From: Takakia lepidozioides
Taxonomy: Eukaryota > Streptophyta > Takakiopsida > Takakiales > Takakiaceae
Assembly: GCA_030704615.1 (NCBI GenBank)
Contig: CM060732.1
Location: 34,949,053-35,013,052 of the forward strand
Reading direction: 5' to 3'
Length of the DNA stretch: 64,000 nucleotides
The position numbers were made by a program, and so were the translations under genes. Shown here piece after piece: positions 52,701-64,000 of the stretch. Under the pieces are notes generated by a model that was not told where the DNA came from, did no database searches, and was given only the letters and a program-made list of their open reading frames with translations. Within the stretch, counting starts at the first letter, position 1. Every line of letters begins with the position of its first letter.

Positions 52701-55700
52701 CTAATCGACTTGAACATCATCATCTGGAGTTTCTTCGTCTTCATCAAGCTGTAAGTCTTCTTGCTCATCAGAGTCATTGTCATAAATGGCCTGGTCACCA
52801 AAAGGCACATCTGAATCATCTTCCACCTCGGTTTCAATGACCATGTCTTCATCTTCTTCTCCAACATCCGTATTTGATGGAGCCTCATCGTATAGGGTCC
52901 GGGAGGCATTGTCCGGGGCGTCATCATTCTCTTGTACCCCCTCTATCTAACCTCGGCCAAAATCAGCGTCATCATGACCAGTCTCTTCCTCCTCCGCATT
53001 TGCCTCGCCCCATGTAGATCCCCGACCATGATAGATACGAGGCTGAGCATGCACAACCACCTTCAAATTTCCTGATCCGGAGAAGAAAACTTGCTCCATG
53101 TCTGAAGGCCATGAAAAAGGCTCATCGGAGGGACGATGAGTAGACTCGAGCCTATCTGTATTGACGCGCATAAAACCACACTCATCTTCCACTATTGTTG
53201 CGGATGGCCCCATAAGATGTGGCTGGAACCACCTTGTCTTGAAGATAAGAGGCTGGTGCCTTGTATACTGAAGTTGGAGTAAGCTCTCCAAAGTAGTTGA
53301 GTGTGTGGTAGGTCGTGTATCTCCCCTGCCCCACACGGAGTCTTGCCAATATGAGGCACACAAGCCAGAATCAAACGTTGTTTTGCGCTTCATGTCAAGA
53401 GCATGAATGCGGAAATGACGACCATGAACCCAAACCGTCGTGTATGAGGTCGCAAATTGAGAGGGCAAATGTCTTGCACCAAATCTGAAACCACCTCACC
53501 TTTCGCAATGCTATCATCTACTTCAGTCCAAAGCCAATGGCGGAATGAACTTAGAGGCTGCAATTCCATGGGCAATTCTTGTGAAGGCACATTCCTATGC
53601 CGGCCCCTTGCTCGCGGAGTGCGTGTAGTCGCCCTTGCATGGTTCCGCCTCCACGCAACCGTCTCCTCCTGTCGTTGTTGAACAAGGTTATTGTATCTTG
53701 CCTCCAACTCATGTATGGATGGGGTGTTCTTCAGTATGAACTCATGCGCTTGGTTAATCACCCTGATGGGTAATTTTACCCTATTTGAATTTTTGGGCAA
53801 AACGATGTCTTTGGTTCGTACATCCTCATCTTCCTTCCACATTGGAGGGGCTTCCTTATCCACCCTTGCCAAGTACTCCATGCAGTAGAACATAACCTCT
53901 TGCAATGTATACCCCTCCGCCATGCTACCCTCCGGGTGTGCCATTTGTCTTACATGTGCTTTCAAAGTCTTCATGTATCGCTCAAGGTAGTACATCCACC
54001 GAGAATGAACGGGGCCGGCAATCGAAGCCTCTTCCACTAAGTGCACTACCAAGTGCACTTGGATGTCAAAGAAGGAGGGAGGAAGGTGCATCTCCAACAT
54101 ACACATGACCACCGCCGCCTCCTTTGGAGCAAATCCACCGGAACAATGCTCCTAATCTATAGACTGTCTCGCGAACCTCGGGAGTCCATGTCCCACATAC
54201 TGCAATGGACAAGATGTCTTGCAATATATTGTGGTAGTCATGAGACTTCAAACCATGGACTCCCTCTTCGTTGAACTTCATACGGAGGGATGACCCATAA
54301 CCAGTTGGTGTTCGGACAGCTCCTATGGTGGCTATCACTTTCTTGTATTCCTCCTTTGTCCATTGCCAAGGTGCACGCCTATACTTCCACCGTACAACAC
54401 CCTTTGGGTCCACACCATTTTCTTCTCCACAGACATTTCCTTCGGCCCATAGATGGGGCATGCGACCCTGCTCCTCAAGTTTCTTTTCTAACACCGAGAG
54501 AATCTCCTTTCGCAGCCACTCCCTTCTTTGCCGGCGTGCCATGAAGAACACGAGAAAGGGACGAGCAAACATTCTTCTCAATATGCATGGGATCTAGAAG
54601 ATGACGAACCTTCAGGTCCTACACATATCCCCACCCACAAATTCTTACATGTCTATTTTGTCGTGAAAGTGACAATGAAAATCATACAAAACATGCAATA
54701 TCACATGCATGCATAGCAATATTGATGGTGTTTTTGTGGAATATGTACCGCCCAATATGACAACTCGTAGAAGATTGAAAGCCGCTTCATGCCGGACACC
54801 TCCACTTCACCGGACCCCTCCGGATGGGCCTCCTTCCATCGGTCTTCCCAAAAGAGCCCGGATGGTGTCACAGGTGGGGGACGTAACTCCACTTTGCCAT
54901 CAAACAAGTGTTTGTCTTTTCTTCTCCAATGATGGCTCATAGGAAGAAACTTGCGGTAGTTGGGATACACCATCTTGCGAAGATTGCTGGAGCTTTGTGC
55001 ATCAAGTTCATCGCCACATGCAGGCATGCGTGGTACCCTTTAGTGCTCCAACCCCGAGCAAATAGTAAGTCCTGTAGACATTCCGCCACATTAGGAAAAA
55101 CAAAAAGTTTACATGTGCATCTACCCCACTACGGTGCAGAAGACTGTCGCCGCTACTTCAATCAATCCCAATCCTCATCAATATCCCTTGACAGGTAAAT
55201 GTACGTGGGTTTCTCATTGGGAACGTAATATACCTGGATAATCATACATTGTCCAAAGCAAGATGCCTCTCATCTGAAAAGATTGTCCGTCCATAGGGTC
55301 AAGTGAAGCATCCAATGCCGGGACCCCCCTCCATAGCTCCTTCAGTTCATCAACTAGAGGTCGCAAGTACGTGTCCATGTTTTTCACTTGTTTTTTCCCT
55401 ATGAGACATTCACACCATTAATTGTTTCAATGCTCCACCATGCTAATTATACTTCATAATGAATGACACATCTTACTACATGATTACGTCACTCATCAAT
55501 CTTCCATCGGGCGCCAAAGAGAAGAAGATTAATGTAAAATCCAAAGTAATAATAAGCATGAAATGGGAACACTCACCCGGTACAATGACAACCAACATGA
55601 TATGGCCTTTTTTTTATTGAAAGATACGGAGGGATGTTGTAATTCACCATGGTTACCGGCCAAGTGGAATGACTACATGACTAGACAAAGAATGGGTTGA

Positions 55701-56580
55701 CCCCATCCGAGGAGAAGCCGAGGCGGACATGTCGTGGGTCCTCCAAGAGAAAAGGCCACATCTCTTCAGTATGCCTCCATGCTTGTGAATCTTGTGGCCC
55801 GCACACCTTTCCCAGGGGCTCCGATGCGAGGCGTGCCATCTCATCAGTTCTGCCAATGAGGGGCTTCGGTAGTGTGCCTGCAGTCGCGGGATGATTGGAA
55901 AGTAGTGCATTTTCTGGCACCATCCCCATGTCAGCCCCATATCATAATCAGTGTCATTCATATTTCTAAGTAAAACCTTACGTCTTGTAGCGGTTGCAAA
56001 AAGGTAGAATGCAATATACAAGTGTATTGTGGCGCGGGTATACCTTGCGCGGGGCTTTCTTCCCTTGAACATCATCCCGATATCGGTCTTTGTTGCACTT
56101 TGGACACTTGGTGAGTTTCGCATCCTCTCCGTAGTACAGGTTTTATCACATGGACATGCATGAAAAATCTTATAGCCCATCCCCACAGCATCCAAGGCTG
56201 CTCTTGCCTCTTTCTTGATCGTGGCATTCTCGGCTTCAAATGTGGGGCAAGGATGTAGTCCGCAATAGTCTGCATTATGGCGGACATACCCACATTGCTT
56301 ATGCCAAACCGGATTTGCAAATTCAGCAACAAGAAGATGGTTGAAAGTCTACTCACTTTGGCCCCTGGGAGTTTTGGCTTCTTTATCCATGTCATTCAAA
56401 GAGTCCGTGTCCTCATCTACCATCTGATGCATTAAGAGGTCCTCCATTGCTGCCACATCCTCATGCATAATTCCATTGTTGTCCTCATCATCGGAGACCG
56501 CCATTTCAGACGGGGTCGGGTCCCTTTGATACGCACCCCCCTCCGAAGGAACAAAATCCCTTCATGACAAGATCATGAAC
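52701..56580 (-). CDS. CACTA (En/Spm) transposase: Tnp2, DUF4218 and DUF4216, multi-exon
   Basis: The transposase cuts and joins CACTA element ends. On the minus strand, in order: an acidic N-terminal exon (about 56510-56352); the Tnp2 start ARAALDAVGMGYKIFHACPC with KCPKCNKDRYR (about 56230-56060); DPRHVRLGFSSDGVNPF (55690-55740); YLRPLVDELKELW with LLWTMYDYPG (55385-55233); GWSTKGYHACMRCGDEL with RKFLPMSHHWRR (55070-54900); DUF4218 motifs KSHDYHNILQDIL, LPPSFFDIQVHLVVHLVEEA and GPVHSRWMYYLERYMKTLK (54270-53960); then DUF4216 (RHFRIHALD to DMEQVFFSG, 53430-53060) and a strongly acidic tail ending at 52701. One TAG interrupts the tail at 52947. Frame changes near 53460 and in the middle may be introns or damage. 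Probably recently active, now doubtful. Confidence 0.85.
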
Positions 56581-56930
56581 TTCATGAATTAACGTCGTGG
56601 GGTTGTGGCCGGCATCCTAAGATGCCAAAAACAACCATGTTATTATCAGTTTCCATACATGGCGTTGTTCATTATTATACAGGATAAAATCCAAAGTACA
56701 CATTATACACACGAGGGGAATACATACATTGCTTCATCACATGAAGGAGACACTATATAATTCAAAATACCCAAATTCACATATAACGTCCACCCAAACT
56801 CCCTTGAATATAGCATAAAAATCTGCATTCAAATACATATCAATGCCTATGTATATATATACACGGTGGAGGAAGCCACCTCAATGTACAAAATGTCTTC
56901 CTACGTCCATCTACACATGATGAAAGTCGG

Positions 56931-58740
56931 CTAACGCATAAAGTCATACTCTGCAAACAACTCCTCTCCAGACCTAATAGTCCTCCTTGCACATGTCATC
57001 ACAAAAGTGGTGATGTTAGGGTCCAATCTACTATCCCCGTCATGGCGCTCATCCCAAAACACGTTGGCGGTGTGGCCCGGTGGTAAGGTAACTGAACTGT
57101 TGATGAGCCCAGCCACGTTGCCATACACATCGGGGTTTCCGTCACAATAAATATGGGCTTTGCGGCCCAAATTTCTCGCCCTTACATCATTGTCGTTCAC
57201 AACAAGGATGTAAGGATGGATCGAGGACCCAAGGCCGTGTGTCTGCAATAATTGCCACTCCCGGTGGGTGTCCCTTGGCCCAAAATAGGGGAACAAATCC
57301 ACAGAATCCTCTCCTCCCCCCAAAACTACATCCTCCATCAATAAAAGTTTGCGACCCATACTAGGGTCCATTGCCTCCATCGCGCAATACATGCGACCCC
57401 AAAAAAGAAAGGGCTCACCCTCGGGATCAGAACTAGACAAGGCACAAGACATTGGTAGAAATGGGGTTGGACTCCCATCGTGAATAGCTCCCTAGCACCA
57501 CGATGACGTATGGTGCCGTCATCAGGCTGGCGAAGGCGCGGACCAACCGTGCGAAACAACTTTGGTCCACCTCTCCTAGGGGGCGGCGCCCGTCCATCAC
57601 TTCAGGGGCCCTTCTCCCGGAGTGGGAACCTAGTGATCCATCGGTCCCAGTCATACACAGTCCCCAAAGGTGGTGGGATCCATCCGGGTTCAACCGGAGG
57701 ACCCGGATACGGACTCGGTGGCGGCTGTGGTCTCGGCAATGGAGGGGAAGGGACACGTAGGTTGGTATGAGGGATCTCGCGTGGAGGTAGTACTAGCCGA
57801 GATGGCCGGGATGGCGATGGTGATGAGGAAAGAACATGTACAATAGGAGGAACGGACGATGCGGATGATGGTGATGATGGGGGTGCCGATGTCGAGGATG
57901 TCGAACTCGGACTCGGTGGCGGCTGTGGTCTCGGCAATGGAGGGGAAGGGACACGTAGCCGGTCGGTATGAGGGACCTCGGATGGCAATGGTGATGAGGA
58001 AAGACCATCTACAATAGGAGGAGCGGATGATGCGGATGATGGTGATGATGGGGGTGCCGATATCGATGATGACGAATGTGTGTGCGTAGGTGACAAGCGC
58101 CTAGCCCGGTGCCCAAAAATAGAAAAACACGCATTGTACCCCGCTACCTCACAAACTGCATCTACGTCATGTTGCGAGAAAAAATGTTCACATCCGGAAC
58201 GGGGTGGGGCTTGTAAGAAGGAAGAAACCCGCATCGGTATGCCTCTTCAGCAAAAACATTACGAGCTTGGACATCAAGACGGGCTGCAAGATGCATGATA
58301 TGAAATGCATCAATACTCAATTCACAAACGCGAGGTTTCATTAGATATAGTACTTTTAATTGAGGAGTACGTGAGAAGATATATGGACGACTTACCTTTG
58401 CTGCATCAGCAATCTCGTACTTGGCGTAATGTTTTTGCACAACATGGGGTCGTCGCATCATCGGTGTGGTCCTCCCAACCGGTAGTCGTGCCCAATACCA
58501 ACTGCACCAACACTCAATCTTGGGGAGGCGGTCCCGGCAGGGTCTCCCCGGGGCTCGTGCCTCTTGGACTTGGCGGCCTACGACCTCGGGTGGTGGCCGT
58601 GGGGGCAAAGTTGTGCGGACATGGCGATGCCGCCTAACTCGTAGACGAGGCGAACGTGTTGTCTCGCCCTCAACAGGTGGTTGTGGCACAGCCGGCAACG
58701 AATCCTCAAGCGTGACACGTCGATAAACACGCACCTAGCA
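56931..58740 (-). CDS. SET-domain-like second gene of the CACTA element
   Basis: The minus-strand segments are a basic N-terminal exon (58734-58162, with AFHIMHLAARLDVQARNVF), a Pro/Ser-rich linker containing a roughly 198-bp in-frame duplication (57711-58075), and a C-terminal exon (57452-56931). The last exon shows GNVAGLINSS and, 48 residues on, ARRTIRSGEELFAEYDF. This is the order and spacing of the SET domain core (GN.a.fiNhs..PN, then a...I..GEEL..dY), found in lysine methyltransferases. The first SET motif (G.G..a) is not clear, so the domain may be partial. It shares strand and subterminal regions with the transposase and lies directly upstream of it. Whether it is an element-encoded factor or captured cargo is unknown. 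Confidence 0.5.
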
Positions 58741-58814
58741 CGAGAGAGAGGTAGAGTACCGTATTGTGACCCACTGTAACCTCCGGAGGAGTACACTCAC
58801 TCCCAACCCTTGGA

Positions 58815-59180
58815 AAACTTGAAAAAAAAAACCCTACAAACGTAAAGCCATATGTCCCACCCCACAAAAAAACAAAACCCTAAAAACAAAACTATATTGC
58901 ACCTAATCCTAAACTAACTATATTATAACTAACCCTAAACTAAACTATGAAACTAAACCCTAAACTAAACTATGTAACCCTTAAAACCCTAAGAGCCAAA
59001 GACCCAACAACCCAAATGATCCTTGCAAAACCCCATAACCCAAAAAACCAAATTAAAAAAAAAAAAATGAGAGGCCTCTTCAATTCACCTCTGCGCCAGA
59101 TCTGCGACCTCCCTGCGACTCCCGTGCGACGTCCCCCTGAGGCAGCGACGCTCATGCAATTCCCCAACGTCGCAGAGGAT
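58815..59180. promoter_or_regulatory. Telo-box leader and distal GCGACG subterminal repeats of the CACTA element
   Basis: Repeated AAACCCTAA, AACCCTAAAC and AAACCCTAAAAAC words (58825-58995) resemble plant telo-boxes, read as TTAGGGTTT on the gene strand. Beyond them, 59090-59175 holds TGCGACCTCCCTGCGACTC, GTGCGACGTC and GCGACGCTC, matching the other terminus. A CACTA/TAGTG end was not found before the gag sequence, so this end seems eroded. Confidence 0.5.
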
Positions 59181-59455
59181 CCTTCTCTTGCCGAGGTGGC
59201 CGCCCTTCTCTCCCCTTCTCTCTCCCCTTCGCGAAGGCGCCTGATCGCCGCCGAGGTTTTCTGGTGGGGTCGCCACACTGGCGCGCCGTGGAGAGCACAT
59301 CTCTGAGTGGAAAGATGAAGAGCACGGAGTAAGAGAAGTGACGATCTGTTGTTACTTCGACCATACTGGGGACCTGAGTCATGAAAAAGCAGATGTGACA
59401 GCATCTGGTGGGATCATGGTGGTTGGACCATTAAGAATTTGAAGTGAATCAAATT
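59180..59455. other. Junction between CACTA and Gypsy sequence
   Basis: CTCTCCCC-rich sequence and then unassigned sequence up to the first ATG of the plus-strand reading frames. No feature supported. Confidence 0.3.
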
Positions 59456-59457
59456 CC

Positions 59458-60240
59458 ATGTGGAACGAAGGAAGAAAGATTGTCCAACAATTCTTTCAAA
59501 GGTTCTTGGAATTGCCAGACGGTTGTAAAGAAAATATTCTTAAGCGAGTGCATGATGCTGATCCAGAATGGGGTCTGGAGAAAGGAGTGATAAAGATTTA
59601 TCAGGTAGCCTGTAGAGGAAGAGCACGTTGGTTACCAACATTGGTTTATGTGATAGCATTGCTATCCATTAAGCGAGTAGAGTTTGAAGGCTGGGAAGAA
59701 AGAAAGGTGAATGTTTATACTCATATGCATGAAGAGCTTGTACTGGTAAAGAATTGGATCCAAAGGATATTTGTGGATCAAACTCACACCAAGAACAGCT
59801 TTTCAGACTTGTTGCCATATGGTTATGGTAACGGAGACTTCAAGTATAGCCAAGGGTGCATTGAAGCTTGAAAGAAACCCAGGCATATCGAAGATATTAC
59901 AGAAGGAGTTTTGGTTATTGCCACATTAAAAGAAATGAAAGACATGGGACATGAGTGATGAAAGAGAAGCTAGACGCCAGAGATATTCAGCAAAAAGAGA
60001 AAGCTATCTGAAAGCTAATTATCCATATCTATGGAGAGAGGAAAGACATAGGGGAATCATCTGGACCTCTCACACATTAAGATCAAAGAGTACATCACGT
60101 ATACCGGAAGAACTAGAGTTGGATGCCACTCCTTCTGTTTCTTTGCAAGAAAGATTAGGGAATTGGTACAGGAAGAAGATCAATCACGAGGTGAAAGATC
60201 TGAGGTACATCCTTGGATAAAAGATTGACAGAAATCTTTG
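59458..60240 (+). pseudogene. N-terminal retroelement coding region, unknown domain
   Basis: The plus-strand ORF 59458-59871 begins MWNEGRKIVQQFFQRFLELP and includes GLEKGVIKIYQVACRGRARW and VNVYTHMHEELVLVKNWIQR. A second open block at 59951-60220 (SDEREARRQRYSAKRESYL) is in another frame. Both precede the gag domain on the same strand, so they may be its N-terminal region. No known domain is recognised. Confidence 0.35.
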
Positions 60241-60459
60241 ATAAGAGTTGGCATGGAACACCAAAAGCAGGAACTCCAGTTTTTTGAAGCAGAAGGTGAA
60301 GAAGGAGAAGAGGATGTGGCAGAGCCAACGGAGAGTTCAGACTCTCCAACACCATTACAGTTGAGTTACATGAGTGAAGAAGACCCCAAGGGCAGAACTT
60401 GGAGATGAAAACAGAGAGAAGAAATTGGAAGAGGAAGAATATGAAGAATAGAGACCCAA

Positions 60460-61309
60460 CAGCTGAGGTTGAGACTACAACCAGGACATCCAACCACCCG
60501 TTGGACCTGGATCAAGTGGAGCACTTGGATCACAGGCCAACGAAGGTGTCGGCTTAGGGGGATCAGGCGGGCTGCCTGGATCTGGCTCTGGGGGGAACAG
60601 GGAGTGTGGGAAGTAGTGCAAACTGAAGCTGGGAATACTGTGAATATCGTGGGGCCAGAAGCAGGGAGTGCTCCAAGGGCCACCACTTGGTGAAGATCCA
60701 CCACACAAAAAACACAGGTCCAGAAGGACCAGCACCAGCAAGGGTGCCAGCACCTGTCAGTGGGCAGAGGTAGGGCCACAGATGGCGTTACAACCAACAC
60801 GGGCAAAACCACCCTTTCCAATATATTCAGGAAAAGGGATCCCGATGTACACATTAGCCAATTTGAGCACATGTGCATAGTGAACAATGAGAATGGCGAT
60901 GATGCCAAGATGAGACTGTTTCCTTGTTCACTTATCAAGAAAGCACGTGAATGGTATGCAAGATTCCCTGATAATCATTTCCTAACCTGGAATGGCTTGA
61001 ATACAACATTTTGAAATAGGTTCAGGACAAGTAAAACTGAGGATGAAGTGTATGGAAGTTTACAACAGCTGAAGCAGAAGAAGCATGAAACTGTTAAAGA
61101 GTATATGGAGAAGATGGAATTGATGATGAAAAGCTGGCTGCAGTACCAGCACCCGGTTTACAAAAGACTTGGTTTGTGAGTGGACTAAGACCAGAGTTGC
61201 AAAGAAAGTGGATATGTTACCACCCATAATACAGTGGAGGAGGCATTTGAAACTGCAAACAGAATTGAGCAATTGGGAATGCTCAGGAGAGAGAAAAAGG
61301 AAGATGAGG
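60460..61309 (+). pseudogene. Gypsy-type Gag domain (capsid part), interrupted
   Basis: The block RKRDPDVHISQFEHMCIV, FPCSLIKKAREWYARFPDNH and LTWNGLNTTF, then RFRTSKTEDEVYGSLQQLKQ and VKEYMEKMELMM, fits the retrotransposon gag domain (f...L...A..Wy........W..f...f...f...). In another frame it continues FVSGLRPELQRKW, comparable to FINGLRPKY at 31.36 kb. A TGA follows NTTF near 61012 and one frameshift is present. The coding sequence is cut at 61309 by the inserted element and resumes at 63519. Confidence 0.7.
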
Positions 61310-62396
61310 TGTAGTGTGAATGCAGGGGAGTGAACACTACATATGTTTACCATTACGACCTACATCACTATGACGGGAGTGCCCGTCATCCCAACTGCAG
61401 AAAGGATGTATCCCTTCATGTAGGTAATTTCATGAGCGCACTGAGCTTATGCTTTGCTAGGAGAAAATGGCTAAGTCATGAATGACGTACACATTTTCAT
61501 CCATGCGATGAACGTTTTCCATCACTGGTTCTTGACCTAAAAGATCGCGGGTTGAGAAAAACGAAGAGGAAGATGACGGATGGCTCATAGCGGCTGTTGC
61601 AAGCAGTGGTGTCGGCAGGGCAGCCTGTGTTAGGAGGTTGTACCTGCGCGGTGGGATCTTGCTTGGCTTAGGAAGCGGCATTAAGACGCCTCTGCTTGGT
61701 ATTCTGTGTAGAAAGAAGCGGTGCCGCCCCCCCCCTCTCGTAGTGATGATCAATTCCAAGAGATAGAAGCATGTAAGGAAAGCGGCGCACCACCACTGCC
61801 GCCAGTGCCTTGAAGATGATAGTTATGGGCAGATGAGCAAGCAAGGAAAAGGCCAGCTGCTGAAAGCACAGGGAAGAGATCTGGGCACAATCAATGGGGG
61901 GAGGTACAGCATGTGGAGTGTTGGCTTTATGGTAGCTCAGGTTCTCTGTCATTAAGCTTCTAGCTGCTTTGTGTCTCCTTTTGTTTCTAGGACCAGGCCA
62001 ATTCGAGGAAGAAATTGCATAGCGTAATCTGGTGTTCAGGCCACAGGATGGTCCAAGTGAAGAAGGGGAGCCATCATGGCGTCATAAGGTCTGGAATCAA
62101 GACAATAGAAAGGGTTGAAGTGGCTGCTGACGGGCGCATGGAAGGTGCCACTTGACATGCAGACCCGCCGCTTCACTAGTGGATAAAAACAATAAGTCTA
62201 TGAACAGAGGCTTCTTTTTTTGAAATTGCTTTGGTAGATTTATGACTACCATCTTGGCAGAAGAGAAGCGGTGAGACATGTGCACAAAAAAAGTTTTTGA
62301 AATGGGAATGGAGAACTCCGGACTTCAGACCAAAAACGGGAAAGGATGGATGCACTGATGTTGTGATGACAGTGAGAGAATAAGTGAGAGAGAGAG

Positions 62397-62427
<31 letters not shown>

Positions 62428-63514
62428 CCTGTTCGTCACGGATTCAGAATGGTCACTGTTGTCTTCCATTCTTGCATTCTGATTCAGTGTCATAACCTGG
62501 ACACCATGCTGCCGTGTGTAGTGATAACCTGGACCAATGTAGATCTGGCTTGTTTGTTTGGAGAGATCAATGATGGTTAGCTGGAGCTGCAAAAAAAACC
62601 ATGGAAAAGGATAAGGTGATTTCTTATGGGATCAGGATCTGAACAACTGCGTTCCCACAGTTGAAGGGAAAAGAGGGATGTTGGGGTATTTGGGTTGAAG
62701 TCTGACAAAGAATGAGAGCTGTTGAGCGATGGGTCATTGGAAAAAGGGACAAGAGAGAGAGAAAGAGAGAGAGACAGATGGATGGGATGGTTGTGTCTTG
62801 AGAGACCGAGGATGACTTCAAGGCTGGCCCGCACTGGATGCCCTAGCAGAGTGTGCATTCACATTACATGACAGATCTGCTGCTGTGAAATAGTGGGGAA
62901 CCTGGTGACATAGACAGAGATAGTTGAAACAGACAATAAAGGGAAAGAAAGAGAGAGAGTGAAAAATGGGATATTGGGTAAGGAAGAGCTGCAATTCAAA
63001 AGGGCTGTGGGGGGTTGGCCATTTTGGGGAGATGAGATGAAGAAAACCTGAACCTGAAAGAACCAGTGCCCCTGCAGACCATGAAGATCTTAGCTGCCCT
63101 CCTCCTAATCTGTGTCACCACTCAAAAAGGGGATTTCCGACCTGTCACTGCTCCTGCTGCTCAAGTGGGCTCACATAAGGATCGTTTTACCCGCTGCCAT
63201 TGGGCTGATTGCATCAACTGATCTCGCACCAGCTAGCTGGTGTGTCCTGCGGTAGGGGATGTTTGTGTAAAAGGTAGAACCAAGAGTGAACAACAAATGA
63301 CTATCCCATCCATGTCTTCCCCTTCCCCGCTTCGGCGTGGATTGAGGATTGCTTGAACTCTGATCACGAAGGAGCTGAGGGAAAACCCACAGCCAAGTGA
63401 CGACATTGGACCAGATTGAAAAGAACGCTTCTTTCCTTTTGCTCCGCAACCAATGAGGGGAGCACAATTAGGATTATACAGAATTGGATTCACGCCCCTT
63501 CTTTTCACACTACA
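61310..63514. mobile_element. 2,205-bp insertion with inverted ends and 4-bp target duplication
   Basis: The left end TGTAGTGTGAA (61310-61320) is the exact inverse of the right end TTCACACTACA (63504-63514). The flanks are GAGG at 61306-61309 and GAGG at 63515-63518, a perfect 4-bp target duplication. The element sits inside a gag reading frame. TG...CA ends and a 4-bp duplication would suit a solo LTR, while the 11-bp inverted ends would suit a TIR transposon. It contains purine-rich GAGAGA tracts (62385-62430, 62750-62775) and no convincing ORF. A relative lies at 39.7-41.3 kb. Confidence 0.7.
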
Positions 63515-63518
63515 GAGG

Positions 63519-64000
63519 GACTCTGAGGATGAGTCAGATGAAGAAGAAGAGCAGAACTAAAAAGAAAGAGTAAGAGAAAGGAGAAGTTGAAGAGGGATAA
63601 CTATGAAAAAAATTTGAAGAAATCTTGAAGAGTATGCCACGAGGCTGCACACAATTGGAGGAAGGGTGTATGGTGTGCAAAGTGCCAGAATGAAGGCCAT
63701 ACCACCACAGAATGCCACATGAAGGAGAAACACTGTACTATCTGTAAAATGGATAACCATTCTCTGCTAATATGTTACTACAACAGAAGGACAGCTGCAA
63801 GAGAACCTAGGCAAGTAAGGTCATCGGTTCAGCCCCAGCCGAGAAGAAACCTGATCAGACCACTTGTAGGTCTGGTGGTTATAACAATGGCATGAAGGGG
63901 AGGAGGTAATTCAAGAGGGAATTACCAAGGAAATTCCAGCGGCAACTATCAGGGTAATCCAAGGGGGAATTACCAGCCCGGAATCAGGATTATAGAAATA
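63519..64000 (+). pseudogene. Gypsy-type Gag, zinc-knuckle and Gly/Arg-rich tail
   Basis: An acidic block (SEDESDEEEEQN) is followed, after frame changes, by CAKCQNEGHTTTEC and CTICKMDNHSLLIC, two C-x2-C-x4-H-x4-C knuckles, then a Gly/Asn/Arg-rich tail with GNYQGN repeats running to the window edge. The knuckle pair matches the one at 31.0 kb (TECHMK-x-K-x-C shared), so both gag remnants belong to one family. Protease and RT would lie beyond the window. Confidence 0.7.

Noticed and set aside
58920-59000. Interstitial telomere array
   Set aside because: The CCCTAAA-like words are irregular and few, spaced by unrelated bases. They fit a telo-box leader and not a telomeric tract.

Overview
This is a eukaryotic nuclear window from a plant. 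The evidence is GT-AG introns inside otherwise sensible reading frames, a CACTA/En-Spm transposase with the plant Tnp2 + DUF4218 + DUF4216 layout, a plant PIF/Harbinger transposase, a fragment of a PLS-type pentatricopeptide repeat, and telo-box (AAACCCTA) leaders. The very high load of decayed mobile elements, the many long G or C homopolymers and the captured kinase, RING, SET and ParB-like cargo suggest a repeat-rich non-seed lineage (fern, lycophyte, bryophyte or charophyte). That placement is an inference and the species cannot be fixed from sequence alone. No rRNA, tRNA, CRISPR array or bacterial-type operon was seen.

Layout. 0-3.7 kb: gene and transposon scraps (a PPR fragment, a 549-bp tandem duplication, a CACTA-like non-autonomous element). 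3.8-8.35 kb: a symmetrical composite in which a 2.6-kb repeat lies between two oppositely oriented LINE 3' fragments, each followed by a G-tract foldback hairpin. 8.6-11.7 kb: CACTA subterminal repeats with a DUF8039-like remnant, then a Harbinger transposase on the minus strand. 11.7-15.4 kb: mostly unassigned AT-rich sequence with a TIR element. 15.7-18.04 kb: two tandem LINE 3' ends, one with an RNase H domain (minus strand). 18.04-22 kb: a CACTA-family terminus and a multi-exon element gene. 22.1-28.5 kb: clustered foldback hairpins and two direct copies of the 2.6-kb repeat. 29.8-31.4 kb: a minisatellite and a Gypsy gag (minus strand). 31.5-37 kb: a hairpin-repeat promoter module, a kinase-like cargo gene, two large inverted duplications and 121-bp repeats. 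37.4-39.7 kb: an unassigned multi-exon gene and a 53-bp minisatellite. 39.7-42.4 kb: a dispersed element and a LINE. 42.5-44.3 kb: a probable LTR element. 44.6-48.0 kb: a 19-unit hairpin array, a G37 run, a TATA box and a RING-finger cargo gene. 48.2-50.2 kb: the best-preserved gene of the window, a five-exon ParB-like-domain gene. 50.3-51.35 kb: LINE linker. 51.35-59.2 kb: a large CACTA element (minus strand) with a Tnp2 transposase and a SET-domain gene, with a foldback MITE nested in its terminus. 59.4-64 kb: a Gypsy gag split by a 2,205-bp insertion with inverted ends and a perfect 4-bp target duplication.

How it fits together. Almost everything is transposon on transposon. Two themes stand out. 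(1) Elements with GCGACCGCC hairpin repeats, a G-run and a TATA box carry host-like cargo domains. (2) Several element genes keep one reading frame for 1-2 kb but contain premature stops that are TGA or TAG, the pattern expected if CG/CHG cytosine methylation caused C-to-T decay. Only the ParB-like gene looks potentially functional.
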